From Vibrio splendidus (GTDB lineage: Bacteria > Pseudomonadota > Gammaproteobacteria > Enterobacterales > Vibrionaceae): 64,000 bases of DNA. Under the pieces are notes generated by a model. The model did not search any database and was not told the origin of the DNA. It was given only the letters and a program-made list of their open reading frames with translations. The stretch's first letter is position 1. Each line of letters opens with the position of its first letter. Position numbers and translations under genes: made by a program. Below, in pieces: positions 8,130 to 16,966 of this stretch. The stretch covers positions 2,046,001 to 2,110,000 of the forward strand of contig NZ_CP031055.1 of NCBI RefSeq assembly GCF_003345295.1, read 5' to 3'.

Positions 8130-11012
8130 CTAGTTAAGCGGCCAAATGGTCGTGCCGTCAACGTCTAACGGCGTCTTAGCAAACTCATCTAAACAATATC
8201 CTTGATTAGACGATGCAAAATATGTCAAAGGCATGTTACTTAGACTAAGAGCTGTGACTTGTTGCTTCGCTTTGTCACTGAAACTGAATCCCCACATATC
8301 TAAGTATTGCGTCATATTCCGTTCTGCAACGTAACTCAATGCGATAAGCAACCAATCATTGTTTGTAATATCTACCGCTTCTTGTCTCGTATAATCTGAA
8401 AAACCAATCGAGCCTTTTCGATCGTTCCAAAGTTCATCACCGCCTTTCACGCGATTAAACTCTCTCTCAATCAAGTGCAAGCGCCCTAATAAATGCCACC
8501 CCGAATTCAATACACCCTGCTGCTCTGCAAGCATCATCATTTGAATGTAGATACGAGCTCCCCAACTCCAACCAGTTTGATTTTGAGCCGCCATAAAAGC
8601 ACTTGGATCAGGTTGAGTCCGGCTCTGCTGTAAAAGCTGATACTGCCCTTTAAAATCTAAGCCTTGGCAAGAAGATACCTTTCCGGTGTCTTTATAGTAT
8701 TTTGATTTACTAAAATACGAATAGTAGTTGGTTGTTGAATGACCATCCCATCCAGAAAATCTGAAACGACCTCTCTCTAAGCCATGCCCTAACTCATGAA
8801 GATCACCATGCCCTAACGGGTGAAAAGACCAGTAAGCATCGTAAGGGTTTCCTGAACAGCCGTAACCACAGTTCGCTTGATCGGCATTCATGTGCTTCAC
8901 GATATCAATATTCGCAATTTCCCAGTCCTTTGCCTCACCGTATTGATGAACTTCAGTAATTTCATCAATCCCAGGACCTCTAAAACCTGCAAGCGCATGA
9001 GGAAAGTTATGTACATAACGCTCAGTGGCGAGTGCCATATCATGCGGCTGCGCCCAATCTGAGGCACCGATAGACTCTTTCATCTTGTCTAGTTTAGAAT
9101 GGACTTCGAACCCAGGTGTAACCAACTCGGCCCAATCAAACTTTCCTTCTTCCAGCTGCGCGACAAAACTGTCGTTGTCGGCTTCACTTCGCCAAACAGG
9201 GTGTTGAGCAACATTTTCAAAACGTAGCTCAACATTAATATCATTGGTATCAAAATGAACCTGTAATGTTCCGCCATAGGCAGAAGTCAGAGAAATCGTC
9301 TCTCCTGTTTTCACTGGATAGGTTACTGACGTCAAAAACTTCGGCCTAGCATAGCCGTCATCGCCCGAAAATTCGTGAGTCGCGCCACTACGTAGGGTAT
9401 TAAATGCTATCGATGTCGCGACCTCATTGTTGTCCAAACGAGTCACTTTGATTGTCTTACCCGGCAAAGCATAGACACCAGCCGCACGAAAGTTTCTCTT
9501 AGACTCTAAGGAAATAAGCTTGGTGACCAACGGTACATTATCAAAACTCTTAGAACTGAAATTACCTAAGCTTGGTTGCGCTGCATTATACAAACGGCTG
9601 TTGTATGTGGCGTAATCACTATAGTAAGAACGAAGAAACTCGATTCTCTCAGTTACGCCTTTACCCATCGGGTATTGAACATCTTGGCGATAACGATCAG
9701 CGAGTAACAGCAACAACTTTTCATATTCGTAATCATCGGTTGCAAACAGATCAATTTTTTTACTATCAAGAGTCGTTAGGTGTGAACGAATACTGTTCGC
9801 AGCGACATAGAACTCTTCATTCATGTTGGAATCGTCAGGACAAGATTTGTCATCACACGAATTCAGATCGACGGTGAAACTGTTGTCTTTCAGACGCTGT
9901 AAAAGCGCTTGTTGTTGAACAATATTATCCGGCATTCGATCTATCAGCTGTGTAGAATCCCAGTTCGATAAACCGAGCTTACGCCAATAGTTGTCGCCAA
10001 CGTAAGTCATGTGCATTTCTGAAAATAGCGCGTTACCTAAGTCCGTCATACCGCCATCAAGATGTAGGTATAACACTGGTATATTTTTATTGAACGCCAA
10101 GCGTAAACCCGTAATCACATCTTCAATGTCATCACCATCATTCAGCTTTTGGGACAAAACCAGTAAATCAGGGTTATTGCTTTCAACGCATTGACTCAAC
10201 TTATCGCCATCACAAGCATTGTCGGCATTAATAACCATTGAAGGATTGATATTACTAGTCAACCAATCTCGTGTTGCTTGGTCGTCAGGAAAATAATGAG
10301 ATTGATCGAGCTGAGCTAATACGACATTTTGTGGCGAATCATTATCAGAAGCCCACTTAACCAAGTTTTCTAGCCAAATATCCATCTCTTCGTTAACAGA
10401 ATCTGGAAAGCGCTGCTTAGTTCGAAACGGGTTACTTGCCAATGCTGCATAGCGACTGTTATCTGACGTATAACCCGCAATACCAATGGCAAGCTCTTGG
10501 TCGGAATACCCATCTTGCATCGCTTTATTGGTTTGTAAGATGACATCGTTAAAGCCATAAGTTGGTAAGATAATTGCCGTGTCGTGTGTTGGATCCCAAT
10601 GAAGATTGCGTAAAGGCTCTCCTTCAGAGTTTTGGGATAATGCTTGCTTAATATGATTGAAGTTCGAGTTGTATTGAGCAACTAATGCTCGGCTGGCATC
10701 AATGAACTCTTTGGAATCCTTAACATAAGAAGCATCACCTGTGGCCAACGCCTTTTGAACAGCAGTTTGTGGAACCGGAGTGATACCAGGCTCACCACTT
10801 CCGTCGCCTTCGTTTCCTTCTCCTCCGGAACCACCAGAACCACCAGAACCACCAGAACCACCAGAACCACCAGAACCACCAGAACCACCAGAACCACCAG
10901 AACCACCAGAACCAGTTTGAGCACTTTCACCGCCGCTGCCACCTCCACATCCAAAAAGTGATAAAGCAATAGCACAAAGAACCCAATTGGATAGTAACTT
11001 ACTCTTTTTCAT
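8130..11012 (-). CDS. Secreted lipoprotein zinc metalloprotease, M60/ImpA-like
   Basis: A 960-residue predicted lipoprotein: the signal peptide ends in LFGC, followed by a Gly-rich and then a (Gly-Gly-Ser)n linker. The catalytic motif HELGH lies at about 739-743 and fits the gluzincin pattern of peptidase family M60, as in Pseudomonas ImpA, which cleaves O-glycosylated surface proteins and mucins. The N-terminal 350 residues resemble the family's helical and N-terminal domains; this is a memory-based match. Start choice: tandem ATG codons at 11015 and 11012 follow GGA; I use the second, and an upstream start at 11081 would place a poor leader before the signal peptide. It stands alone, with a terminator on each side. 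The glycoprotein substrate is inferred. Confidence 0.8.
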   Translation of the reverse strand: MKKSKLLSNWVLCAIALSLFGCGGGSGGESAQTGSGGSGGSGGSGGSGGSGGSGGSGGSGGSGGEGNEGDGSGEPGITPVPQTAVQKALATGDASYVKDSKEFIDASRALVAQYNSNFNHIKQALSQNSEGEPLRNLHWDPTHDTAIILPTYGFNDVILQTNKAMQDGYSDQELAIGIAGYTSDNSRYAALASNPFRTKQRFPDSVNEEMDIWLENLVKWASDNDSPQNVVLAQLDQSHYFPDDQATRDWLTSNINPSMVINADNACDGDKLSQCVESNNPDLLVLSQKLNDGDDIEDVITGLRLAFNKNIPVLYLHLDGGMTDLGNALFSEMHMTYVGDNYWRKLGLSNWDSTQLIDRMPDNIVQQQALLQRLKDNSFTVDLNSCDDKSCPDDSNMNEEFYVAANSIRSHLTTLDSKKIDLFATDDYEYEKLLLLLADRYRQDVQYPMGKGVTERIEFLRSYYSDYATYNSRLYNAAQPSLGNFSSKSFDNVPLVTKLISLESKRNFRAAGVYALPGKTIKVTRLDNNEVATSIAFNTLRSGATHEFSGDDGYARPKFLTSVTYPVKTGETISLTSAYGGTLQVHFDTNDINVELRFENVAQHPVWRSEADNDSFVAQLEEGKFDWAELVTPGFEVHSKLDKMKESIGASDWAQPHDMALATERYVHNFPHALAGFRGPGIDEITEVHQYGEAKDWEIANIDIVKHMNADQANCGYGCSGNPYDAYWSFHPLGHGDLHELGHGLERGRFRFSGWDGHSTTNYYSYFSKSKYYKDTGKVSSCQGLDFKGQYQLLQQSRTQPDPSAFMAAQNQTGWSWGARIYIQMMMLAEQQGVLNSGWHLLGRLHLIEREFNRVKGGDELWNDRKGSIGFSDYTRQEAVDITNNDWLLIALSYVAERNMTQYLDMWGFSFSDKAKQQVTALSLSNMPLTYFASSNQGYCLDEFAKTPLDVDGTTIWPLN
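10829..10909. repeat. Nine 9-bp tandem repeats encoding Gly-Gly-Ser
   Basis: The 9-bp unit AACCACCAG on the plus strand occurs nine times without change. It encodes Gly-Gly-Ser on the minus strand, in frame inside the metalloprotease linker. Copy-number change would keep the frame and alter only the linker length. Confidence 0.95.
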
Positions 11013-11181
11013 CATTATTCCATACAACAACAAAATTTTGCTGAGTCTATCTATCGCCAAACCTAAAGCAATCAATCTCATGAATACGTTAGTTTAATTT
11101 GAAGCAAGGTAACTATTTCGTTGGGACGTAACTTCTCGAAAGCTCGTAGAATTCAAAATCACACGACTTGTTTAATGCTAT

Positions 11182-11214
11182 AAAAAACGGCGCTATAGAA
11201 GCGCCGTTTTTTTA
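11182..11214 (-). terminator. Terminator of the amino-acid ABC transporter operon
   Basis: AACGGCGCT and its AGCGCCGTT partner form a GC-rich stem with A- and T-runs on both sides. It lies just after the last permease gene on the minus strand and would also shield the metalloprotease gene from read-through. Confidence 0.88.
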
Positions 11215-11237
11215 ACTATGATTTGTACAAAGTGCAA

Positions 11238-11915
11238 TTAGCTAAGTGGTCTTAGGTAAGCAAGGAAACGCTTCTCTGCGAATTTGAAAATCGCAATAAT
11301 GATAAACGTTAGCCCCATGTAGAATAGGCCTGCTGTTAAGAATGATTCAAATGGTGCGTAGTAACGTGAGTTAACCAAACGGGCAGCACCCGTTAGATCC
11401 ATAATGGTTACGATACCTGCTACCGCTGAGCCATGAAGCATAAAGATAACTTCATTACTGTAAGCCGGTAATGCTCGACGTAAAGCGCTTGGAAGAATAA
11501 TGCGGCGGTATGTCTTGGGTGTGCTCATGCCGTACGCTTTTGCTGCTTCAACTTCACCTTTAGGTAAGCCGTTAATGGCACCGCGAATGATTTCTGCTGT
11601 GTATGCCGATGTATTAAGAATGAATGCCACCAAAGCACAAAACCATGCATTTTCCCATAGTGTATCTTTTACCGGGAAGAACTGATCCATTCCGTAGTAA
11701 ATGAGGTACAACTGCACCAATAATGGCGTACCACGGAAGAAATAGATGAACGACCAAGCTGGAGCGTTAATCAGCATATTTGGGCTGTTACGAGCAATAG
11801 CTAATGGTATTGCTACACATAAGCCAATGATCAAAGCGACGCAAACCATCCAAGCCGTTGTCCATAAACCACTAAGGTAAATCGGCAGGCTTTCAATTAT
11901 CAATGAAAAGTCCAT
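11238..11915 (-). CDS. artM: Basic amino-acid ABC transporter permease (ArtM/HisM type)
   Basis: A 225-residue inner-membrane permease of the polar amino-acid uptake group (HEAAM type) with about five membrane helices. The EAA loop contacting the ATPase is visible as EVEAAKAYGMSTPKTYRRIILPSA-like sequence near residue 130. It starts two bases after the stop of the upstream permease gene, behind GAGGT, so the two are translationally coupled. It is the last gene of the ATPase, binding protein, permease, permease operon, the order of E. coli artPIQM. Arginine/ornithine/histidine specificity is inferred from family and order. Confidence 0.85.
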   Translation of the reverse strand: MDFSLIIESLPIYLSGLWTTAWMVCVALIIGLCVAIPLAIARNSPNMLINAPAWSFIYFFRGTPLLVQLYLIYYGMDQFFPVKDTLWENAWFCALVAFILNTSAYTAEIIRGAINGLPKGEVEAAKAYGMSTPKTYRRIILPSALRRALPAYSNEVIFMLHGSAVAGIVTIMDLTGAARLVNSRYYAPFESFLTAGLFYMGLTFIIIAIFKFAEKRFLAYLRPLS

Positions 11916-11917
11916 AA

Positions 11918-12658
11918 CTACCTCGCGTGGATACTGAATTTACGTTCAACCAACTTAAGCAAGCCCGTCGAAACACTGGTGAAGAATAGGAAAATAAGAG
12001 CCACTGTCATATAAAAGGTAAATGGCATTTTGGTTGAACCAGCAGCCAATGCACTAACACGTACCATGTCCTCTAGGCCGATAATCGAAACCAACGCGGT
12101 GGTCTTAAGTAGAACCAACCAGTTGTTACCAAAACCCGGCAGTGCGTGACGAATCATTTGAGGTAACAGAATACGGCGGAACGCTAAGACGGGTCCCATG
12201 CCGTAGGCCTTTGCCGCTTCCATCTCACCGCTGTCGACAGCCATGATTGCACCACGGAAAGTTTCAGCCATGTAAGCACCAAAGATAAAGCCAATGGTTA
12301 AGACACCAGCAATGAATGGGCTGACATCGATATAATCAGGTAAATAAGCGGTCCATTCATGGTTAGGATCACTTGATGTGAACCACTCATTGAGCCACTC
12401 ATTGATGGAATACAAACTGTTGTTTAAAAGGATTTGTCCACCAAAGAAAATCAGCATCATCAAGACGAGATCGGGGATGCCTCGAATGACAGTTGTGTAG
12501 AGGGTTGCAATTGCACGAGCCCAGCGATAAGGCGCAAGTTTTGCTAAGGCACCTAGCATACCAAGAACCATAGCTAAAATTAGCGACAGCAAGGCAACTT
12601 CGATTGTAAGCACCGCCCCTTTCAGGATCGAAGCTTCATATCCTTGTAAATCAAACAT
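11918..12658 (-). CDS. artQ: Basic amino-acid ABC transporter permease (ArtQ/HisQ type)
   Basis: A 246-residue permease paired with the downstream one. It has about five hydrophobic helices and an EAA loop (GEMEAAKAYGMGP) near residue 155. I start at 12658 rather than 12670, because GGAA stands about seven bases before that ATG and the shorter product begins MFDLQGYEASILKG, close to HisQ/ArtQ. It is separated from the binding-protein gene by about 80 bases holding a perfect hairpin, which may lower permease expression relative to the binding protein. Confidence 0.86.
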   Translation of the reverse strand: MFDLQGYEASILKGAVLTIEVALLSLILAMVLGMLGALAKLAPYRWARAIATLYTTVIRGIPDLVLMMLIFFGGQILLNNSLYSINEWLNEWFTSSDPNHEWTAYLPDYIDVSPFIAGVLTIGFIFGAYMAETFRGAIMAVDSGEMEAAKAYGMGPVLAFRRILLPQMIRHALPGFGNNWLVLLKTTALVSIIGLEDMVRVSALAAGSTKMPFTFYMTVALIFLFFTSVSTGLLKLVERKFSIHAR

Positions 12659-12696
12659 AATGAATTCCAACAGAACTGCGAAAAAGTTGGTAAGAC

Positions 12697-12718
12697 AGGG
12701 AGAGGAGAACCTCTCCCT
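12697..12718 (-). terminator. Intercistronic hairpin between artI and artQ
   Basis: A perfect 9-bp stem (AGGGAGAGG and its complement) with a 4-base loop. On the minus strand no T-run follows directly, so it is probably a partial attenuator or an mRNA 3'-end stabiliser, as often found after binding-protein genes. Confidence 0.55.
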
Positions 12719-12737
12719 TAAGAATTGACGCTAGATA

Positions 12738-13508
12738 TTACTGACCGTATACGTCGTAGTTGAAGTATTTAGCTGCGATATCTTGGTAGATGCCTTTTTC
12801 ACGTAGTGAAAGGATTGCCGCATCTAATTGCTTAGTCAGATCTTTGTCTTGCTTACGTAGAGCAATACCAAAACCATCGCCGAACCATTTAGGATCTGTT
12901 AGTGATGGGCCAACAAACTCGTAGTCTTCACCACCCGCTTTGTTTAGTACGCCTTCTTCTAGAGCCGATGCATCACCCAGTACAGCAGCAACACGACCGT
13001 TAGCTAGATCAAGGTAAGCTTCATCGAATGAACCGTAACGAACGATCTCTACTGTGTCGCCGTAGTTGTCTGTTAGGTACTTATCGTGAGTTGTTGCACG
13101 TTGAACGGCAATTTTTTGACCACTTAGATCATCAAAGTTAAGGCCTGCACCTTTTTTAGCGATGAACTTGTTTGGGATAAGTGCGTATTTACCAGTGAAA
13201 TCGATCTTTTTCTTACGCTCTTCCGTGATAGACATTGCCGCGATGATCGCATCATATTTACGAGCAAGTAGAGAAGGAATAATACCATCCCAATCTTGTG
13301 CAACGATCTTACACTGCACCTGCATTTCGGTACAAAGCGCATTAGCCATATCAACATCGAAGCCTTTTAGTGAACCGTCAGCTTCTGTCCAGCTAAATGG
13401 TGGGTAAGCACCTTCAATACCGAAACGTACTGTTTTCCATTCTTTTGCTTGAGCTACGCCCGTTGCAGCAGTTGCAGCAAGTGCCGCGACTAATAACCAC
13501 TTTTTCAT
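12738..13508 (-). CDS. artI: Periplasmic basic amino-acid binding protein (ArtI/HisJ type)
   Basis: A 256-residue type II periplasmic binding protein with a clear signal peptide ending TGVAQA (about residue 21). Family signatures are FGIEGAYPPFSW, the FDVDMANALC stretch and AAMSITEERKKKIDFT, all typical of the lysine/arginine/ornithine/histidine group. It captures the amino acid in the periplasm for the two permeases. It follows an AGGAG ribosome-binding site. The upstream ATPase gene ends 136 bases before it, with a stem-loop between. Exact ligand preference cannot be read from sequence. Confidence 0.88.
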   Translation of the reverse strand: MKKWLLVAALAATAATGVAQAKEWKTVRFGIEGAYPPFSWTEADGSLKGFDVDMANALCTEMQVQCKIVAQDWDGIIPSLLARKYDAIIAAMSITEERKKKIDFTGKYALIPNKFIAKKGAGLNFDDLSGQKIAVQRATTHDKYLTDNYGDTVEIVRYGSFDEAYLDLANGRVAAVLGDASALEEGVLNKAGGEDYEFVGPSLTDPKWFGDGFGIALRKQDKDLTKQLDAAILSLREKGIYQDIAAKYFNYDVYGQ

Positions 13509-13603
13509 ATCCCTACTCCTGTGATTTAGGTTTTTATGTTTTGCTAATTTTAATATTGTGTTTGTTGTTGCTTATTAACTTACTTGTTGTGTTTTATTGT
13601 TCA

Positions 13604-13632
13604 TACCGTCGCCATTTTCCTTAGCGGCGGTA
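13604..13632 (-). other. Stem-loop between the ATPase and binding-protein genes
   Basis: TACCGTCGC and GCGGCGGTA form a 9-bp stem with one wobble pair. There is no T-run. It may protect or separate transcripts inside the operon. Confidence 0.45.
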
Positions 13633-13644
13633 TTTCAATTCTGA

Positions 13645-14415
13645 TTAGTAAATCGATGAGATAAATTGTTGTAAACGCTCAGATTCAGGTTCCGTAAACA
13701 GTTTAGCTGGATCGCCCTGTTCTTCCACTAGACCTTGATGCAAGAACATCACATGATTTGATACGTCGCGTGCGAAAGCCATTTCATGTGTTACCACAAG
13801 CATGGTTCTGCCCTCTTCTGCTAGATCGCGCATTACACCAAGCACTTCGCCTACTAACTCAGGGTCTAATGCCGATGTTGGTTCATCAAACAGCATAACT
13901 TCAGGATCAACCGCTAGCGCTCGCGCAATAGCAGCACGCTGTTGTTGTCCGCCAGACAAGTGACCCGGGTAGTAATCTTTACGCTCGTACAGACCGACTT
14001 TCTTCAGTAGTAACTCTGCATTTTCAATCGCTTGTGCTTTAGGTACACCTAAGACGTGAACAGGCGCTTCGATAACATTTTCGAGAACGGTCAGGTGAGA
14101 CCACAGATTGAAACCCTGAAAAACCATCGCTAGGCGAGAACGGATTCGCTGTACTTGTTTTTCATTGGCAGGAACTGAAACACCTTGGCGGTTGTTTTTC
14201 ATTTGAATTAATTCGCCATTAACCCAAATTTCGCCGGCGGTAGGTGTCTCTAAAAGGTTGATACATCTAAGGAAAGTACTTTTACCAGACCCAGAAGATC
14301 CGATAATCGAGACTACATCGCCTTTATGCGCAGAAAGTGAAATTCCCTTTAAAACTTCATTTTGACCAAACGTTTTGTGTAGATCCTTTATGTCCAGCGC
14401 TGGTACATCTTTCAT
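13645..14415 (-). CDS. artP: Basic amino-acid ABC transporter ATPase (HisP/ArtP type)
   Basis: A 256-residue ATP-binding subunit. The Walker A motif is GSSGSGKST (about 40-48), the signature LSGGQQQR (about 160), and the Walker B DEPTSALDPE (about 184). It is very close to HisP from memory (257 residues). I use the ATG at 14415 because GGGAG stands nine bases upstream and the product then has family length; an upstream ATG at 14505 would add a 30-residue leader without homology. It is the first gene of the operon. A candidate ArgR site lies about 115 bases upstream. Confidence 0.9.
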   Translation of the reverse strand: MKDVPALDIKDLHKTFGQNEVLKGISLSAHKGDVVSIIGSSGSGKSTFLRCINLLETPTAGEIWVNGELIQMKNNRQGVSVPANEKQVQRIRSRLAMVFQGFNLWSHLTVLENVIEAPVHVLGVPKAQAIENAELLLKKVGLYERKDYYPGHLSGGQQQRAAIARALAVDPEVMLFDEPTSALDPELVGEVLGVMRDLAEEGRTMLVVTHEMAFARDVSNHVMFLHQGLVEEQGDPAKLFTEPESERLQQFISSIY

Positions 14416-14528
14416 GCGCTTTCTCTCCCAAGTTTGTGAAAATGCAAGGTACTCCGACCTTTTCATGCGATACAAACTAGCACCACACGGAATAACATGC
14501 AACAAATTATTAACCTAATAATTTGGAA

Positions 14529-14542
14529 TAAATAGCGATTCA
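14529..14542. promoter_or_regulatory. Candidate ArgR box
   Basis: TAAATAGCGATTCA differs at one position from the palindrome TGAAT-N4-ATTCA bound by ArgR. It lies upstream of the ATPase gene of an arginine-type importer. A second adjacent box, as is usual for strong ARG operators, was not convincing. Confidence 0.35.
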
Positions 14543-14989
14543 CTCTGACTTATTATGCAAAAGGTAGCGTTTTCACCTCAATTTAATGAATGAGTTCTAT
14601 CAATAAGTCATAATTACCACTCTTACATTGTTTAAATAAAGTTAATCAAAATGAGATTCTCGTAGCCTGATAGCTCACAAGAAAAACACGTTTTGTGAAC
14701 TTAGATATATCGCTGTCGAAAAATGCAACCAGAGCATTCAGCGCACCCCCCTCTATCAATCACCGTTCTGTTTGAAGTCATTACATTGTAAGTATTTCAA
14801 AAGGAATGGATGGCAATCGAATAATAGTGAAATAACTCAGTTGGCGTTGAGCATTCAGTCAATGCCATAACGGGAGAGGCTCAAAGAAGATTGGAAAACG
14901 TCAGTTTGTGAAAACAAATTACACTTTTTATCAACGGTACGTTAATGAATCGCTGCGTTTTGTAGCTTTCTTTCACATACACTCATAAA

Positions 14990-15003
14990 GTGATCAAGAT
15001 CAA
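14990..15003. promoter_or_regulatory. Candidate FNR/CRP-family site upstream of the DUF3360 gene
   Basis: GTGATCAAGATCAA matches the FNR palindrome TTGAT-N4-ATCAA except for its first base. It lies about 205 bases upstream of the DUF3360 start codon, next to the pyruvate-formate lyase genes, which are classically FNR targets. Confidence 0.5.
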
Positions 15004-15205
15004 TCACCCTAAAGGGTAAGCTTGATAGACTCCTCAATACAAAATAAGGCATTAAAAATGCCAAACATTTCTTTTAACTTAGCTGCATAAAGCACATCAA
15101 AACCGTGCAACATAGTGTTAATAAGTTATAACTAAGAAATAACGCAATTACGCGAACTTATTTAATTCAATTTTAGAATTACTAACATAAAAATATGAGG
15201 AATCT

Positions 15206-16747
15206 ATGTCAGACGTTGTGAATAATGCGAACTCTGAAGTAGAAGAGAAAAGCTATAAAGAGCTACACCGCCCTTCTTCGGAATTTGAGAGCCGCTCAGA
15301 TTATCTAGATCACGAACTTCAAATCATGAAGCCTCGCCGCTTCGGTTTAAACCTTCCAGGCCGTGATTTCCGTTTTGAACTTGAAGACCTTGTTCCTGCA
15401 CTTGCTGGTACCATAGGTATCATCGCGATGTACTCAGCAGTAATGATGTCTTGGGCTGATGGCCTAACCCAAGCTTGGGATCACGTAAACCTAGGTAAAG
15501 ACTTCGCAATTGAAGTCGCTCGTGTAGAAATGCTTATTCCTGCACTGCTGTTCTGTATTCTTGCTTCTGGTTTCTTCAACCCTAAAGCAAACCTTGCCGG
15601 TAACCACGGCCCAATGATCCCTCTTATTGGTACCATCGCTCTCGCTGGTGCTCACCCTCTTGCATTGGCAATCCTTATCGGTGTCTTCGGTCTAATCCTA
15701 AGTTTCCTAAAAGGCGGCTCCAAGCTGGTTAACCTGACTTCGGAAGGTACCGCTGGCGGCTTACTCATTTTCTTAGGCCTAACAGGCACCATGAGCCAAA
15801 TTAACTCGATTCAAGCATGGGCGGTTGGTCTTCAATCTTCTACTGTTGAAGCAGGCAGCATGGGTTACGTTGGTTTAATCGTTCTTGCTATTACGATTGC
15901 TATCTACGCTTTCTTAGCAAAAGTGAACAAGCGTTGGTTGGCTATCCCAGTTTGTGCATTCACAGGCCTTGCTATTGCATTAGCACTAGGTGCTGGTTTC
16001 GATATCGTATTCGAAACTGAAATGGGTATTCCAAACCTAAACCCAGTTTACTGGTGGGGTTCTACTTCTGAAGGTTGGATGCTTGGCTTGCCAAACGTTG
16101 AACACTTCATTGCTTCTTTACCATTCGCAATTCTTGCCGTAGCAATGTGGTCGCCAGATTTCCTAGGTCACCGTATCTTCCAAGAACTGAACTACCCTAA
16201 ACGTTCTGAAAAAGTTCTGATGGATGTTGATGACACAATGACTATGTGTTCAGTTCGTCAAATGGTGGGTACTGCAGTTGGTGGTGGTAACATCACTTCT
16301 TCTTGGGGTACTTACATGATCCCAGCAGCAATCGCAAAACGTCCAATTCCTGGCGGCGCAATCTTGCTTGGTTCTTTATGTATTATTGTTGCGATTCTTG
16401 GTTTCCCAATGGACGTAGCTGTATGGCCACCAGTGATGCGTGTTGCGCTGCTTGTAGGTGTATCTCTGCCTCTACTTGAAGCGGGTATGCAAATGGTTAA
16501 GGATTCAAAAGATTCTCAAGCAGCTGGTATCTGTATCTTCGGTTCTGCGGTTGTTAACCCAGTATTAGCATGGGCACTGACTATGCTTCTAGATAATAAC
16601 GGTCTAATTGGTGATAAAGAGCGTGCGAAGCGTCTATCATTTGTAGACAAGATTGTTATCCCAGTTGGCGTTTTGGTTATCTGTTTAGTAGCAATGCTTG
16701 CAGTTGGTATGCTAGAAAGTCAATATGGCCTAAAAGCTTGGCTATAA
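15206..16747 (+). CDS. DUF3360 family multi-spanning membrane protein, probable transporter
   Basis: A 513-residue inner-membrane protein with a charged cytoplasmic N-terminus (about 1-55) followed by 12 or more hydrophobic segments. I recognise it as the DUF3360 family found mainly in vibrios and related marine bacteria, distantly similar to SulP/SLC26 and xanthine/uracil permeases. The conserved stretches SEGTAGG (about 180) and GNITSSWGTYMIPA (about 357) could line a substrate path. The substrate is unknown. It follows an ATGAGGA ribosome-binding site and is monocistronic, with a strong terminator after. Its FNR-like upstream site and position next to pflB suggest a role in fermentative growth, for example an organic-anion carrier; this is inference. 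Confidence 0.75.
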   Translation: MSDVVNNANSEVEEKSYKELHRPSSEFESRSDYLDHELQIMKPRRFGLNLPGRDFRFELEDLVPALAGTIGIIAMYSAVMMSWADGLTQAWDHVNLGKDFAIEVARVEMLIPALLFCILASGFFNPKANLAGNHGPMIPLIGTIALAGAHPLALAILIGVFGLILSFLKGGSKLVNLTSEGTAGGLLIFLGLTGTMSQINSIQAWAVGLQSSTVEAGSMGYVGLIVLAITIAIYAFLAKVNKRWLAIPVCAFTGLAIALALGAGFDIVFETEMGIPNLNPVYWWGSTSEGWMLGLPNVEHFIASLPFAILAVAMWSPDFLGHRIFQELNYPKRSEKVLMDVDDTMTMCSVRQMVGTAVGGGNITSSWGTYMIPAAIAKRPIPGGAILLGSLCIIVAILGFPMDVAVWPPVMRVALLVGVSLPLLEAGMQMVKDSKDSQAAGICIFGSAVVNPVLAWALTMLLDNNGLIGDKERAKRLSFVDKIVIPVGVLVICLVAMLAVGMLESQYGLKAWL

Positions 16748-16791
16748 TGGTTCTAACTACACAAAAGTAGTATTGGTATTAAAAAAAAGTT

Positions 16792-16823
16792 TGGGTGGCA
16801 ACCCCTGCCACCCATTTTTTTTC
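16792..16823 (+). terminator. Terminator of the DUF3360 gene
   Basis: GGGTGGCA and TGCCACCC form an 8-bp stem around ACCCC, followed by eight T residues. Confidence 0.92.
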
Positions 16824-16841
16824 AACTTTTTTTGGCATTTA

Positions 16842-16855
16842 TTGATTTAGTTTAA
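16842..16855. promoter_or_regulatory. Weak FNR-like site upstream of pflB
   Basis: TTGATTTAGTTTAA has a perfect first half but two mismatches in the second. The location, about 200 bases before pflB, is plausible. Support is weak. Confidence 0.25.
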
Positions 16856-16921
16856 GGTTTACAGAAATTTTTTAGCGTAGTCTTGAATACATAGAGTAAA
16901 GACAACATATAAAAGGTAGTG

Positions 16922-16966
16922 ACAATATATATAACCATATGATGCGAATATGCTCATATATATTGT
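16922..16966 (+). other. Long AT-rich inverted repeat in the pflB leader
   Basis: ACAATATATAT and ATATATATTGT are perfect 11-bp arms, with an inner CATAT/ATATG pair. GGTAGT (16915-16920) and ACTACC (16982-16987) flank it as a further, looser inverted pair. It lies about 90 bases before the pflB start codon and may act as an mRNA structure or as a protein-binding site. Confidence 0.6.

Larger units (their letters stand above)
14416..15205. other. Long intergenic region between divergent art operon and DUF3360 gene
   Basis: About 790 AT-rich bases with no convincing gene. It contains an ArgR-like site (14529) and an FNR-like site (14990), described separately. The size suggests long leaders or several regulator sites for both divergent units. 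Confidence 0.6.

Noticed and set aside
10755..10961. A plus-strand frame of repeated Arg-Thr-Thr opposite the metalloprotease linker
   Set aside because: It is only the complement of the Gly-Gly-Ser repeat in the real gene.
14500..14565. A second ArgR box next to the candidate one
   Set aside because: Sequences at the expected spacing on both sides match the consensus badly.
14908..14988. A 26-residue frame starting with GTG upstream of the DUF3360 gene
   Set aside because: No ribosome-binding site, no protein-like pattern, and it overlaps the approach to the FNR-like site.
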